A stretch of DNA of 64,000 nt from Petunia secreta. Its lineage: Eukaryota; Streptophyta; Magnoliopsida; Solanales; Solanaceae. Where the stretch lies: the NCBI GenBank assembly GCA_029990175.1, contig JARKIP010000188.1, positions 372,001 to 436,000 of the forward strand, read 5' to 3'. Positions 11,391 through 23,085 of the stretch are shown here, piece by piece. Under the pieces are notes generated by a model. It was not told the origin of the DNA. It did not search any database and saw only the letters and a program-made list of their open reading frames with translations. Each line of letters starts with the position of its first letter. Within the stretch, counting starts at the first letter, position 1. The position numbers were made by a program, and so were the translations under genes.

Positions 11391-11401
11391 AATATGAATA
11401 A
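11391..11401. repeat. LINE target site duplication, left copy
   Basis: AATATGAATAA occurs here and again at 16485-16495, right after the A-rich tail. Variable-length duplications of about 7-20 bp are typical of target-primed reverse transcription by L1-type LINEs. Confidence 0.75.
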
Positions 11402-11472
11402 AAGAAGAAGTTAGTAAGAATGCTCTCGGCGCACGATAGCTTGCCTTTCTAACGTACGCCAACTCACCGGAA

Positions 11473-12940
11473 ATGCCACGCGGTCGACCACCTAAGAACA
11501 AGACAATGCGCTCTAACACCACCACTGATCAGAGTAGGAAAGGTTCCAAAGGCAAAACAATTAGAGTTGATGCTGTTACACCTTATCTTAGCTCAAGGGA
11601 AGAGGAGGAAGCTATAATAGAATGGCCGGAAATAATGCATCACAGAGGAAGAGTGTCACTCCACCTGCTATGGTTAGCTCAGTAAGTCCTCCTAAGGAGG
11701 GAAATGAGGAGAGACGATGGAAGCAGTGAAAGGGCAAGGATCAAGCTCAACAACAATCGATCCTAGTCCTAGCTCAGCTCAGAGGAAGCTACAGCTCACA
11801 CCACCAGAGGAAACAGCAAAGCAGTGGAACTCCCTATCCAATGGTAACAAAATGGCTGCGAGAGGTATGAACCTGAGCTTTATTGCTCTAATCATTAAGG
11901 ATGGGGAAACAGTAGTGGAACTAAGCAAAAATAAGATTGAGGCTGAAACCCTAAAATGGAAGCATGCTATAATCCTGTATGTCATTGGTAAATCACCTAC
12001 AATTGCAGCAATTAAGAGGTTTATGGCCACTAATTGGAACTTTGTGAGCAAACCTGTGGTGTACTACCATAATGATGGGTATTTTCTGATTAAGTTCAAA
12101 TCATTAGAGGACAGGGATGCAGTGCTCTTCTCTGGGCCATACACATTCTTCAACAAGCCTATTATACTTAGAGTATGGTCCCCTGAATTTGATTTTAATA
12201 CTGAAATACTACAAACAATACCCCTATGGATCACACTGCATAATCTACCACTAAACTGCTGAGGAATGGACTCCTTGAGCCGCATTGGCAGTGCTTTAGG
12301 AGTCCCAATCTATGCGGATGAATGCACTACCAGGGTTGAGAGAATATCCTATGCTAGGATGCTAGTGGAGATGGATGTAACAAGGCCACTAGCTAGAGAA
12401 GTGAAAGTTCTAGATCCTAATGGTAGAGCTTTCACTCAAGTTGTTGAGTATGAATGGGAGCCACTGTATTGCCCAACCTGTCTACAAGTTGGGCATACAT
12501 GTAAGCACCCTGAGATGAAACCAAATCAGCAGACGAAGCCACCAGCTAGACCAGTGCAACAAAAACAGATATGGGTGGATAAAGCTAAACAGGATACAGG
12601 AAATAAGCCTCCCAACAACATGAGCTTAGATCAACAAGGGGAAAAGCAGAACAATGTGACAAAGAATGTGATGGGTGTACAGAACCTCACCAACAGTCAG
12701 AAAATGCAGGAGGATGATACTGAAGGTTGGCAAAAAGTTACAGGGAAATCAGCTGCTAAAGACAGAATAGCCTCAACCAGCTCAAACTCACCATGTGCAG
12801 CAAGTAATGGCTTCAAAACTCTAGCTGAAGCTACAAGCAATAAGCAAGAAGTAGCTCCTAACAAAACGATAATGCCAGTGAAGGAGGCCAGGGAGGAAAG
12901 GGATAGAGGACCATCTCAGAGTAACCCCATATGCAAGTAG
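11473..12940 (+). pseudogene. LINE ORF1: DUF4283-type domain with CCHC knuckle
   Basis: It starts MPRGRPPKNK, a basic AT-hook-like start seen in many plant LINE ORF1 proteins. A frameshift lies between about 11620 and 11715. The DUF4283-like part follows (about 11840-12300), with MATNWNF, FLIKF and IPLWITLHNLP motifs. A zinc-knuckle-like segment CPTCLQVGHTC lies at about 12472-12504, then a Gln/Asn-rich tail. TGA at 12260-12262 interrupts the frame. Proteins of this class bind the element RNA to form the transposition particle. The stop overlaps the ORF2 start by about 10 bases. Confidence 0.82.
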
Positions 12941-15900
12941 TAGTATGGAACATTAGAGGCCTCAATAAGTTGTATAAACAGAAAGAGGTCAAACTATTTC
13001 TAAAGCAAAATAGAGTAGGATTAATAGCTCTAGTAGAGCATATAATAAAGGAGGACAATCTAGTGAAAATAACCAAAAAAAAAAAAAACTAGAAGCTAGA
13101 TGGCAGTGGTGTGCTAATGTGAAGCAAAGCAGCAGGGGCAGGATCCCTGTCATGTGGGACTCACAACAAATTGATTTCAGGGTTACTCAGGAATCAGTGC
13201 AATGCATACATGGAATGATCAACATCAAAAGTAAGAGCATCATGTTTGCTATTACTATTGTATATGGACTACACACAGTTGAAACTAGGAAGAGTTTATG
13301 GGCTGAGTTACAGACAATTCATAATACTACTTCAGGACCATGGTTAGCAATGAGTGATTTTAATGCAGTGAGATATCCTGAAGATAGGGAAAAAGGTGCA
13401 CCTGTGCAAGAAGCTGAGATGAGAGATCTAAGAGAGTTTCTCCAAGATACTAATACCACAGAGTTGAAGAGTACATGCAGATTCTTTACATGGTCAAATG
13501 ACCATGTGCTCAGCAGAATAGATAGGGCTCTGGTCAACAGCCAATGGATGATGGGAATGAAATAACTAGAAGTCTGTGTTCTGGATCCTGGGTGCTCTGA
13601 TCACTCACCCTTGAGCATACATTTTGAAGACACCAACACAGCTGGGCCAAAGCCTTTTAAGTTCTACAATTACTTAGCAGATCACAGAGAATTTAATGAT
13701 GTGGTTAAAGCTGCTTGGAACTCACAAGAACCTGATGCCATGAGGAGAGTCTGGTCCAATATAAAGAAAGTTAAACAAGACCTGAAGCAGCTTACAAGAA
13801 GAGAGACTGGGGGAGTTGAGAGGAAAGTAGACCAATGCAGACAAAGACTGTCAGATATCCAGAAGCATCTAGCTGATCAAGTTAATGTAACCCTCTCAGA
13901 AGCTGCCCAGGAAGCAAAGTAGGAGCTGGAAAAATGGTCAACAATAGAAGAGAGCATTGTCAGACAGAAGTCCAGAGTCCAATGGCTTAAATTAGGTGAC
14001 TCTAACACAGCCTACTTTTATGCTAGCTTAAAAAATAGAGTGGCACAAAACACCATTTGCACATTGATTACTGCTAAGGGGACCACTGTCACTGCGCAAG
14101 CTGATATTGAAGCTGAAATATTAGAGTTCTACAAGAAACTGCTAGGCAATGCTGCTCTGGCCATACCTGCTGTAAACCCCACTACTATGCCGGATGGTAA
14201 CGTACTCAATAGACAGCAGCAACTAAACCTCTGCTGAGGAAATCCAAAGTGCCCTTAAAGGTATGGGGACCTGAAAGCCCCAGGCTGTGATGGAATGAAC
14301 ACATGCTTCTTTAAGAAAGCATGGCAAATAGTGGGCCAAGAAGTGAGTGATGCTGTGCTCAAATTCTTTGAAACAGGTAGAATCTTTAAGCCTATCAACT
14401 GTACCTCTGTCACCTTAATTCCTAAGGTTCAAAATCCTATGAAGGTGACAGAATTTAGACCTATCTCTTGCTGCACTACACTCTACAAAATCATCTCCAA
14501 AGTACTGACAAACAGACTACAAAGTGTTATGGACTATCTAGTGGATGGAAGCCAAGCAGCCTTTGTCCCAGGTAGACATATAGCTGATAACATATTGTTA
14601 AGCCATGAGCTGGTAAAGAGCTACAACAGGAAAACTATCTCACCAAGGTGCATGATGAAGATTGACATGAGAAAGGCCTATGACTCTATTGAATGGCCAT
14701 TTTTAAAGCAAGTACTCCAGCATCTGAAATTCCCTGAAGTCTTTGTTAATTGGCTCATGGAATGCATCACTACAGTATCCTATTCCATCAGTATAAATGG
14801 TAAACCTACTAAGCCCTTCCCAGCAAAGAAGGGTCTCAGACAGGGTGACCCAATCTCCCCATACCTGTTTGTGCTGGCCATGGAGTACCTCACTAGGAGC
14901 CTAAAGCAACTTATAAGGAACCCAAACTTTAACTATCATCTCAGATGTGAAAGAATGAACATAGTCCAGCTCAGCTTTGCAGATGACCTCCTGCTATTCT
15001 GTAGGGGGGGACCTAGGCTCAACTGAGTTATTATATGAGGTTTTTATGGATTTCTCTAAGGCATCAGGGTTACAGGCCAACAATGATAAGAGCTCAGTGT
15101 ACTTTGGAGGGGTCAATGATGAGGTGCAGACTTGTATACTAAGGAAACTAAGCTTTGTGAAAGCAGAACTTCTCTTTAAGTATTTGGGAGTACCTCTCAG
15201 CACAAAAAAACTGACAATTAACCAATACCAACCTCTACTGGAGAGAATGCTGCAGAAAGTGAGCTCATGGACAACTAAATTTCTCTCCTATGGAGGGAGG
15301 ATACAGCTGATAAGGAGTGTCCTAATTGCTATTCAAGCCTACTGGTCACAAGTATTCACTCTCCCAAAAAAGGTTATAAAGCACATTGAAGGCATCTGTA
15401 GAAGATTTCGGTGGACAGGAAGTGCTAACCCATCAAAGAAAGCACTGATAGCATGGGAACAACTCTGTAAGCCTAAGTCAGCTGGTGGAATTAACCTGCT
15501 GGACGTTCATGTCTGGAACAAAGCAGCAGTGGGGAAGCTATTATGGAACATCTGTCAAAAGAAGGACAAATTGTGGGTCAAGTAGGTGCACATGTACTAC
15601 ATCAAAGGCAAATCTGTTTGGGGCACTGAAATCAAGCATGTGTCCTGGATGCTAAGGAAAGTACTAGCTGCAAAGGACCTACTGCAACAAATAGGGTGGG
15701 ATGAGGACAGCCTTGCAGCCAGGCACCAGTACTCCATCAGGGAAGTTTATAACAAAGCTAGAGGGGAGTATCAGAAGGTGAGCTGGAGAAGAATTAAATG
15801 TAACAACTTGAGCCAACAAAAGATGATATTCATCCTGTTACTAGCTCTACACCAAAGGCTAAGCACCAAAGATAGGTTATCTAAATGGGGAGTACTAGAC

Positions 15901-16278
15901 AATGTTGTATGCCCACTATGCTATGCACGAGATGAAAGCCATGCACACTTGTTCTTTGAATGTACCATGTCAAAAACTATCTGGGAAAAGATGCTGCAAT
16001 GGATGGGAATTAGCAGGCCAGCTATGCACTGGCAAGATGAGATCAAATGGGCAGAACAACACATGAAGGGCAATAGTTCACTGGCTCAGCTATATAAGAT
16101 GTCCCTAACTAATGTAGTATATCATATATGGAGAGAAAGAAACTGCAGAGTGTTCCAGAATGCAAGTAAAGAGCCTGACCTTTTAGTTAAGCTGATCATC
16201 CAGGATATCCACTATCGAGGATCAATGCACAGTCGACCGAAAAAACACCTTTTGAAGCTGAACTTCTATTCTAGTTGA
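12931..16278 (+). pseudogene. LINE ORF2: endonuclease and reverse transcriptase
   Basis: The ATG at 12931 begins MQVVVWNIRGLN, the usual N-terminus of an APE-type endonuclease. MSDFNAV (about 13348) and SDHSPL (about 13597) mark its catalytic regions. The reverse transcriptase (about 14295-15030) shows FVPGRHIADNILL, KIDMRKAYDSIEW, GLRQGDPISPYLF and FADDLLLF, so the catalytic Asp residues are present. The C-terminal part has a Cys/His segment CPLCYARDESHAHLFFEC. Damage visible: a frameshift at the 14-A run 13075-13088, stops at 13563-13565 and 13920-13922, a local frame break at about 14235-14280, a frameshift at the 7-G run 15004-15010, and a stop at 15583-15585. ORF2 normally nicks target DNA and copies the element RNA into it. 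Confidence 0.88.
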
Positions 16279-16484
16279 GAACTGTAGGAGTAGGCAGTAG
16301 CTGCCTCAGAATCTAATAGCTTAGTAAAAATCACTGATGTAATAGATGTTGCATAAACTATGAATAGAAGCTATTACATAAGTGTAGAAGATTTGATGCA
16401 CAACAAGATGGACCTGTCCATGCTTGCTTTTTGTTGCGCTCCAATGTTCACTTGGTAAATAAAATATTTACTTACCAAAAAAAA

Positions 16485-18130
16485 AATATGAATAATAGAA
16501 TAGGAGAAAAGGGAGAAAAGATAAGTTCATCAATTTCGTACACGTGCACGACTTTTTTCGAGAAACTGGATATCAACAACACCACAATCTACCTTTTTCA
16601 ATTGAAGTAACATGGAAGTAGCATCAAAATACTAAGTGACTTAAACGTGAAAAATAAATGTAGGATAAACCTAAATACCTTTTAAAAAATAATTTACAGG
16701 AGGAATTCAAAATGGCGAGTTTTTTTTTTTTTTTAAAGAAAGCCTCAATTTATAATCAAATGAACAATAGTAAACCAAGAAATCACATATAAAAATAAAA
16801 ACCAATCAGATTACTAAAAAAATAAATTAAGCATAAAAATAAAAAGGAAAAAGAAAGAACTTACCAAGAAGGAATAGAGGCAGAGAGAGTGAACTGGATA
16901 AAGATAAAGTGAACTAGATGATAAAACCTAAAAACAGAGGGAAAATAGAGAAAGAAGAAGAACTTACCACAGAGAGAAAAAGCAAGCAGAGGAAGTGAAA
17001 GCAGAAGCGTTGAAGGGAACATGAAATAGGTACAAAATCTTTACCCCCTTTGGACATAGATTTGCATTATTTTTTTTTCAATTTTTTTTAAAACACTGTT
17101 TGTTCATGGAATTTGACCATTGTTTGAAAGTTTTTTGAACATGAATCTTCAAATTCTAAAAAAATGGTCTGGGTCAGTATTTTTCTTTTAGCTTTTTTTA
17201 TTTTTTATTTTAATCTTTCAAATAGATCATTTCAAAAAAGAAATTACTTAGGAAGGCTCTATTTTTTTAATTACATGTGTATATCACATTGTCTATTTTT
17301 AAAATTTAGGATCTCCTTTAAAAGAATAAACTCTAGCTGCCACTTTTCCCCTCCCCACCTACTACTCAGCTGCTTTCCACCCTCTTATCGTCACCGGCCG
17401 ACGGTGGTTGGAAAAAATTTGAAATTGCCAGATTTTCACCATAACTTTTTTCTTTATCGGAATTACATTTTTAGTTTCACTAGAGGTTTTTTCGGTTTTG
17501 CTTATATCATTCTTTTGACAAGTTTATACATACAAATGTCCTGAAAATTAAATTATACATATATTTACCTAGAAAAATACACATCCATAGAGAAATATAT
17601 AAAAATTATACTGAAAAAGTATACATACATCCATAATAGTTTGTAAAATTGAAATTTTATACACTTTATATATTTTATATAAATACTTATACACGCGTAT
17701 ATAATTTTATACAGTACATACTGATTGCATAAACTTGTGTAAAATATGGATAAAAGTGTATATAATGTACAATAATGTTTATACAATAATTCTTTGCAAA
17801 TCCACATAAAAGTTTTAAGAAAAAATTACTAGATTTATACAAATTTTTAAAGAAAATACCAGATCTGTACAAATTATCAAAAAAAAAAAAAAAACACGAA
17901 TTCTATACAAATCTACACTTGAAATAGATATTTCTAAACATAATAATCATGGATCCACAAAAAAATAAATGAAGAAATAGAGAAAAAGAGATCTCGCTGG
18001 AGCATTGAAAGGAAAACAAAAAGACGTCGGTGATGGAGACTTAGTGGTGGTAGTGACAAAGGTGGAGGTGCAGCAGCGGAAAGGGCGGTGAGAGGAGACA
18101 TGATTTTGGGCCGATGGGGTTTCTTTTAGG
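16485..18130. other. AT-rich intergenic sequence
   Basis: The first 11 bases complete the LINE duplication. The rest is AT-rich, with homopolymer runs (T-run near 16721, A-run near 17880) and TATACA/TATATA-rich sequence at 17540-17900. No ORF resembles a known family. Some of it may be old MITE or retroelement debris. Confidence 0.35.
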
Positions 18131-18132
18131 GC

Positions 18133-18260
18133 TGATTTGAAATATGCTATGGGAACAAATGGTTTGCAGAAATACCCTTGCTAACAGTGGTTCATCATAA
18201 ATGCCATCCATTACTTTAGTGAAAGATTTTTCCGACGAAAATACCCCTAACAACCAATTA
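18133..18260 (+). repeat. Left terminal region of MULE copy 1
   Basis: The segment AAATATGCTATGGGAACAAA onward matches the left end of copy 2 (about 49885-49990) nearly base for base. In reverse complement it is a diverged match to 49395-49475, sharing CCCTTGCTA, a TGGT block and an ATGCC(C)TC block. I take it as the terminal inverted repeat; the outer edge is not fixed. Confidence 0.6.
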
Positions 18261-18368
18261 AAAGACCTGCCCATATCCCTGCCCTTCCCGTTCTCCTTTC
18301 ACACGATTAACAAAAACCTAAAAACCCATACCTTTTATAGATTCTCCCCGTTTAAACGAAGATTCAAG

Positions 18369-19735
18369 GTAAGATTTCTTCAAATTCCTACTTACTTTTA
18401 CTAAATGCTGCATTAAGTTCTTTATAATTTAGTTTAAACTATGTTTAATTTAGCTTTAAATTATATATAACTACATATTAGCTAAAAACGAGCTATGAAT
18501 TTTATTAATAATGATCCAAAAAACTTATCGAGTAATCATAATATACAGATTCATATAAATTAATTGATTTGTCTTAATACTAGAATTTACAAAGAGAATT
18601 GCGAATAAAATTACATATGAGATCGACTTTACACTGTTACCGTAATGGCAATATGTTCCCTACATTCATCTGAATTAACTGGTAGGAAATTTATGAATTA
18701 TTGCAATTCGCGCTTGCAGAGAAAAGTCTCAGAAAGTGTTGGCAATTGCCGAGACTTCAAGCTCTGGTGCAGTTAGCACATAGCACAGACTGTCTTGTTT
18801 ATTGCCAAGACTTTAAGACCTATTGCAGGAGGAAACTTTTCTGCAACTCTTGGCTTATTGCCAAGAGTTTAAAATCTAGTGCAATGGGCACCTTGCATAA
18901 ACTTCTTGGCAATTGCCAATACTTTATGACTGTTGCAACAGACAACTTGAAAGAAAGCCTTTGCAAATCTTGGCTATTACCAAGAGTTGAAGCTCTGGTG
19001 CAGTGGGCACCTTGGAGAGACTTCTTGGCTATTGCCAAGAGTTGCAGCTCTGTTGCAATGGGCACCTTGGAGAGACTTCTTGGCTATCCGCGAAGAGTTG
19101 TAGCTCTGGTACAATGGGCACCTTAGAGAGAATTCTTGGCTATTGCCAAGAGTTGCAGCTCTTGTACAATGGGCACCTTGGAGAGACTTCTTGGTGCAAT
19201 GGGCACCTTGGAGAGACTTCTTGGCAATTGCCAAGAGTTGTAGCTCTGTTGCAATAGGCACCTTGGTGAGACTTCTTGGCTATTGTCAAGAATTCCAGCT
19301 CTGGTGAAATGGGCATCTCGGAAAGACTTCTTGGCTATTTTTCAAGAGTTGCAGCTGCGGTTCAATGGGCACCTTGGAGAGACTTTTTGGTGCAATGGGC
19401 ACCGTAGAGAGACTTCTTGGCAATTTCCAAGAGCTGCAACTCTGTTGCAATGGGCACCTTGGAGAGACTTCTTGGCTATTTTCCAAGAGTTACAGCTCTG
19501 GTGCAATGGGCACCTTGGAGAGACTTCTTGGCTATTTGCCAAGAGATGCAACTCTTGTATAATGGGCAACTTGGAGAGACTTCTTGGCTATTGCAAAGAG
19601 TTGCAGCTCTGGTGAAATTGGCAACTTGCAAATAAAGTCTCTCCAAATCTTGGCCATGGCCAATGACTTTTACCTCAAGTCCAACAAAAAGACCAATGAA
19701 AATCTAAGCATTTCATTCGTATTCATTATGTGCAG
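18369..19735 (+). other. Intron in the mudrA 5' leader, filled with palindromic repeats
   Basis: AAG|GTAAGA at 18369 and TGTGCAG at 19735 bracket the intron; the ATG follows 10 bases later. The same donor and acceptor frame a shorter version in copy 2 (50118-51130). The second half of the intron is the palindrome array. Apparent ORFs with repeated MGTLERLLGY-like phrases in both directions come from the repeats, not from a gene. Confidence 0.65.
18715..19665. repeat. Palindromic minisatellite, array 1 (mudrA leader intron)
   Basis: About 17 units of roughly 55-60 bp. Each has a palindromic core of the CTTGGC(A/T)ATTGCCAAG type, then a spacer such as TTGCAGCTCTGGTGCAATGG and a GCACCTTGGAGAGACTT segment. 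Spacers are conserved between units, unlike CRISPR spacers. The 3' half of the array is more uniform than the 5' half, which suggests recent local expansion. Confidence 0.85.
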
Positions 19736-19745
19736 GATTACAACA

Positions 19746-22452
19746 ATGGCAACACATTGCATTTACATAGCTTATAATGGGGAATAAGATGCAAACAACA
19801 AATATTTGAACGATGACATAAAGTTGATACTTTTTAAAGATGGTATAACCTACCAGGCATTTGAAAAACAAATTTGCAATGCTCTAAGCATCAACACTGA
19901 TGAAAGTGAAGCAAAGATAAGGTTTGACACGAATCAAGAAACATGCAGAGGTATGATGGTAACAAATGATGAAGAACTTATGACTTGCATGTTCCTGCTG
20001 AACAATGACGAGAATTTCACAAAATCCCGTTTCATAGTAGAAGGTACTAAAAGAAATGACCTGTCAAGTAACAGCACCACCACCCCCAGCAAATGCAAAT
20101 TCTTTGTGAATAAAACTGACCATAGCATGGTATTGAATCAAAAAGAAGGGCAATTGATTGACTTTATTGACCAAAATTAAGACTCACTCTTCTTAACTGA
20201 CCAAGAAAGTGAACATGGGGGACAAGAGCAAAGATAAACCAATGAAGAGGTCAACACAAGCCAAGCACTCATGATACCCATTGAACCACAAACAATCATC
20301 AGCCAACAATCGACAACAATGGACATTGAATCTATTAGTCTACCACCAACAGTGCAAGAACCAGGAGAGCCCTCCATTGTAAAAAAGGTAAAGAGAAAGA
20401 GAAAACTTGACATTGAAACGACCATTCTAGGGAATAATGCATATGTGGATGACATAACTGAAAAATCTGTCTTCAAAGACAAATAGAGTATGAAGAAGTC
20501 TATGTCTACCATTGCAATTATAGAAAACATATAGTTCAAGGTTGCTAAATCATGTAAGACAAGATATTCACTGAGGTGTCTTGATACCAATTGCACTTGG
20601 CGTTTCGATGCATTGAAGGTAGGCATTTCTCTTCTTTTCAAGGTGGAAAGATTTCAAAAGACATACACATGCTCTATTGACTTCATTAAATCTGACCAGT
20701 GGAACGCAACATCAAAAATGATATGCGACTAGATTGTGGAGCTTATATGGAAAAATGAGAATGCGATCACTCAGAACTTTGTGGTACATGAAATGAGAAG
20801 AAAATTTTGAATTACCATCAGCTACCACAAGGGATGACGTTCAAGACAACCTGCTTATTCCGTACTCAGAGGGAGTCCAGAAGAGAACTACATCATGCTA
20901 CCTTCCTATCTACATATGATGAAACAAAACAACCCAGACATGTATATAAACATCAAAACGGATGCCGAGAACAGGTATGCACACTCTAACACACTGTACT
21001 AACAATTGCTTTTTGATCTCTTTGCAATAAGGCAACACTTTTTGTGATACATCACTGACTTGCCCCATAACTTCCTTTGAAATATTGGCATGGGCAATAC
21101 TTCCCCCTGCCTCATAAAACTTTCCCTGGCCCTGGAATAACAAATCTTATGATTCCCCATGCAGGTTTCGATATGCATTCTTTGCATACGACGCTTCAAT
21201 ACAGGGTTGGAGACACTGAAGGCCCGTAATAATGGTAGATGCCACATTTTTGCAAGGGAAATATCATGGTGTTCTTATAGTAGCAGTATCTAAGGATAAC
21301 AACAACAGTTTTTCTTTTAGCATTTGGAATTGCAGATTCAGAAAACAACAATGCCTACAATTGGTTCTTCTGTCAGTTGAGAATCGTGATAGGGACGCGT
21401 GAACAACTCTCCATCCTATCAGACCGCCACCCCTCTATTGCAAATGCCATCAACAATGTCTATCCAGAATGCCAGCACGACATATACATTTACCATATGG
21501 AGAAGAATCTGAGGAGCAGATTCTACTTAAACACGGTCATCTCACTATTCTATAATGCAGCAACTATTACAATCGCACAGATTTTGATACTTATATGACT
21601 CAGATTGAGGATCTTGATAAGTATGATGTAAAATACTTAAAGGAGGAACCACCAGAAAGATGCATGCGTTAGTTCCACAACAACAGAAGATACAACATGC
21701 TCACAAGAAACAATGTCGAGACTATGAATAGCATGCTCGCAAAAGCCAGAAAACATCCAGTAATGGGGTTGATCGACTACATCCAAAATAAGCTACATAA
21801 ATGATTTTTTGATAGGAAAAGTCAGACACAAGGAACCTATCATGACCTCACGAGTTGGGATGAAGATGAGCTAAAAGAAAAGGTTCCTTTAGGCTACAGG
21901 ATGATATTAAGTAACTTCTTATAAAAACACTAGAAAAAAAACTACTCTACAGTTGTTTATTACATATTTATTGACTTCATTCGCATGTTTATCCTATTAA
22001 TGACACAAGATTTAATATAAAGGATGGAGATGATAAGTTAACTGTCGACTTAAAGGAGAGAACCTGCAATTGCTTGCAATTCAAAACAGACGAGCTACCA
22101 TGCACGCACGCTATTGCAGCAATAAATAGGAGAAATCTGCGGAAGTCTAGTTACTGCGCCGAGTGGTTCACGAGACATGCTTGGCAAGAAACTTACAAAG
22201 GTGAAATTTCACCAGTAGAAAGTTCAAAATCGTGGGATGTTCCACAAAGCGTCAAGAATTTCATCACAACACCACCCAACACAAAAGTTAAGCTGGGAAG
22301 AAGGATAACAAAGAGATATGTTTCAAGAGCAGAGTTTCTAAAGGCTAAGACGTGATGTACAAGATGCAAGAGGTCAGGGCACAATAGAACCAGCTGTCTC
22401 TACAGTCCAGTACTTCATCAACATGCAAGAAAATACAGAAAGAAAGTTACAC
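19746..22452 (+). pseudogene. mudrA-like: mudrA-like MULE transposase, copy 1
   Basis: The N-terminus MATHCIYIAYNGE is followed by an N-terminal region (about 19800-20180), then the plant-MULE domain with SLRCLDTNCTWRF (about 20570-20615). A transposase core follows, with MVDATFLQGKYHG (about 21230-21268) and LSDRHPSIANAI (about 21412-21450). The SWIM finger CNCLQFKTDELPCTH lies near 22068-22112 and the zinc knuckle CTRCKRSGHNRTSC near 22356-22397. The enzyme would bind element ends and catalyse cut-and-paste transposition in the nucleus. Stops break it at 19786, 20178, 20532 (TAG, shared with copy 2) and 22353 (TGA just before the knuckle), plus frameshifts. Introns lie near 20990-21165 and 21905-21985. 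Confidence 0.8.
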
Positions 22453-22589
22453 CATGATTCATTTTTGATTACTCTTATGAAATACAACTTTATATCTTAA
22501 CATTACTTACAAATTGCATAATTGGTGAACTTTATGTCCTCAAGAAAGCTTATTTTTGAATTTTAATTGTCTTACAAGCTAACATGCTG

Positions 22590-23085
22590 TCAAGTATTGG
22601 CAATTGCCAAGGCTTTAAACAAATTTTCAATGCGGACTTGCAGACAAAGTCTCTAAGAGTGTTGACAATTTCCAAGACTTCAAGCTCTGGACATTTATCC
22701 TTGGCAGCAAGTATAGGCAAAGGGGTAACCCTCTCCTCACCTATGTATGTACTCTCTCCAGTATTGGCAATCGCCAAGACTTTAAACACTCTTGAAATAC
22801 TGACTTGTAGACAAAGTCTCTGTTAGTGTTGGGTATTGCGAGGACTTCAAGCTCGTGGCATTTCTGCTTGACTACAAGTATTGGCAAAAAGGTAACCCCC
22901 TCTTATCCCAATATATGAATTCTCCCAATTCTTGCCTATTGCCAAGACTTCAAGCTGTGCCGCAAATTAGCACATGGCACTAATTTTTTTGTTATTGCCA
23001 AGACTTTAAGTCCTGTTGAAAGGGAAAACTTCTATGCAAGTCTTGGCTTACTTCCATCTAAATGCCTTGAAGTATTGGCAAAACC
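22590..23085. repeat. Palindromic minisatellite, array 2 (between mudrA and the ULP-like gene)
   Basis: About nine diverged units, for example TATTGGCAATTGCCAAGGC near 22597 and TATTGGCAATCGCCAAGAC near 22761. It lies between the convergent 3' ends of mudrA (+) and the ULP-like gene (-). Confidence 0.75.

Larger units (their letters stand above)
11402..16484 (+). mobile_element. Full-length L1-type LINE retrotransposon
   Basis: The 5.1-kb unit has a short leader, ORF1 (RNA-binding), ORF2 (endonuclease, reverse transcriptase, zinc finger) and an A-rich 3' end after AATAAAATATTTACTTACC. It is flanked by an 11-bp duplication. Its 5' end is not truncated, which is uncommon for LINE copies. Both ORFs carry stops and frameshifts, so it cannot move on its own. 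Confidence 0.88.

Noticed and set aside
18700..19640. Regularly spaced repeats that look CRISPR-like, and leucine-rich ORFs across them
   Set aside because: The spacers are conserved, there are no cas genes and the DNA is eukaryotic. The ORFs occur in several frames on both strands because the repeat unit lacks stops, and the array lies in an intron.
22550..22826. Opposing ORFs of about 80 codons
   Set aside because: Both are formed by the palindromic repeats between mudrA and the ULP-like gene.
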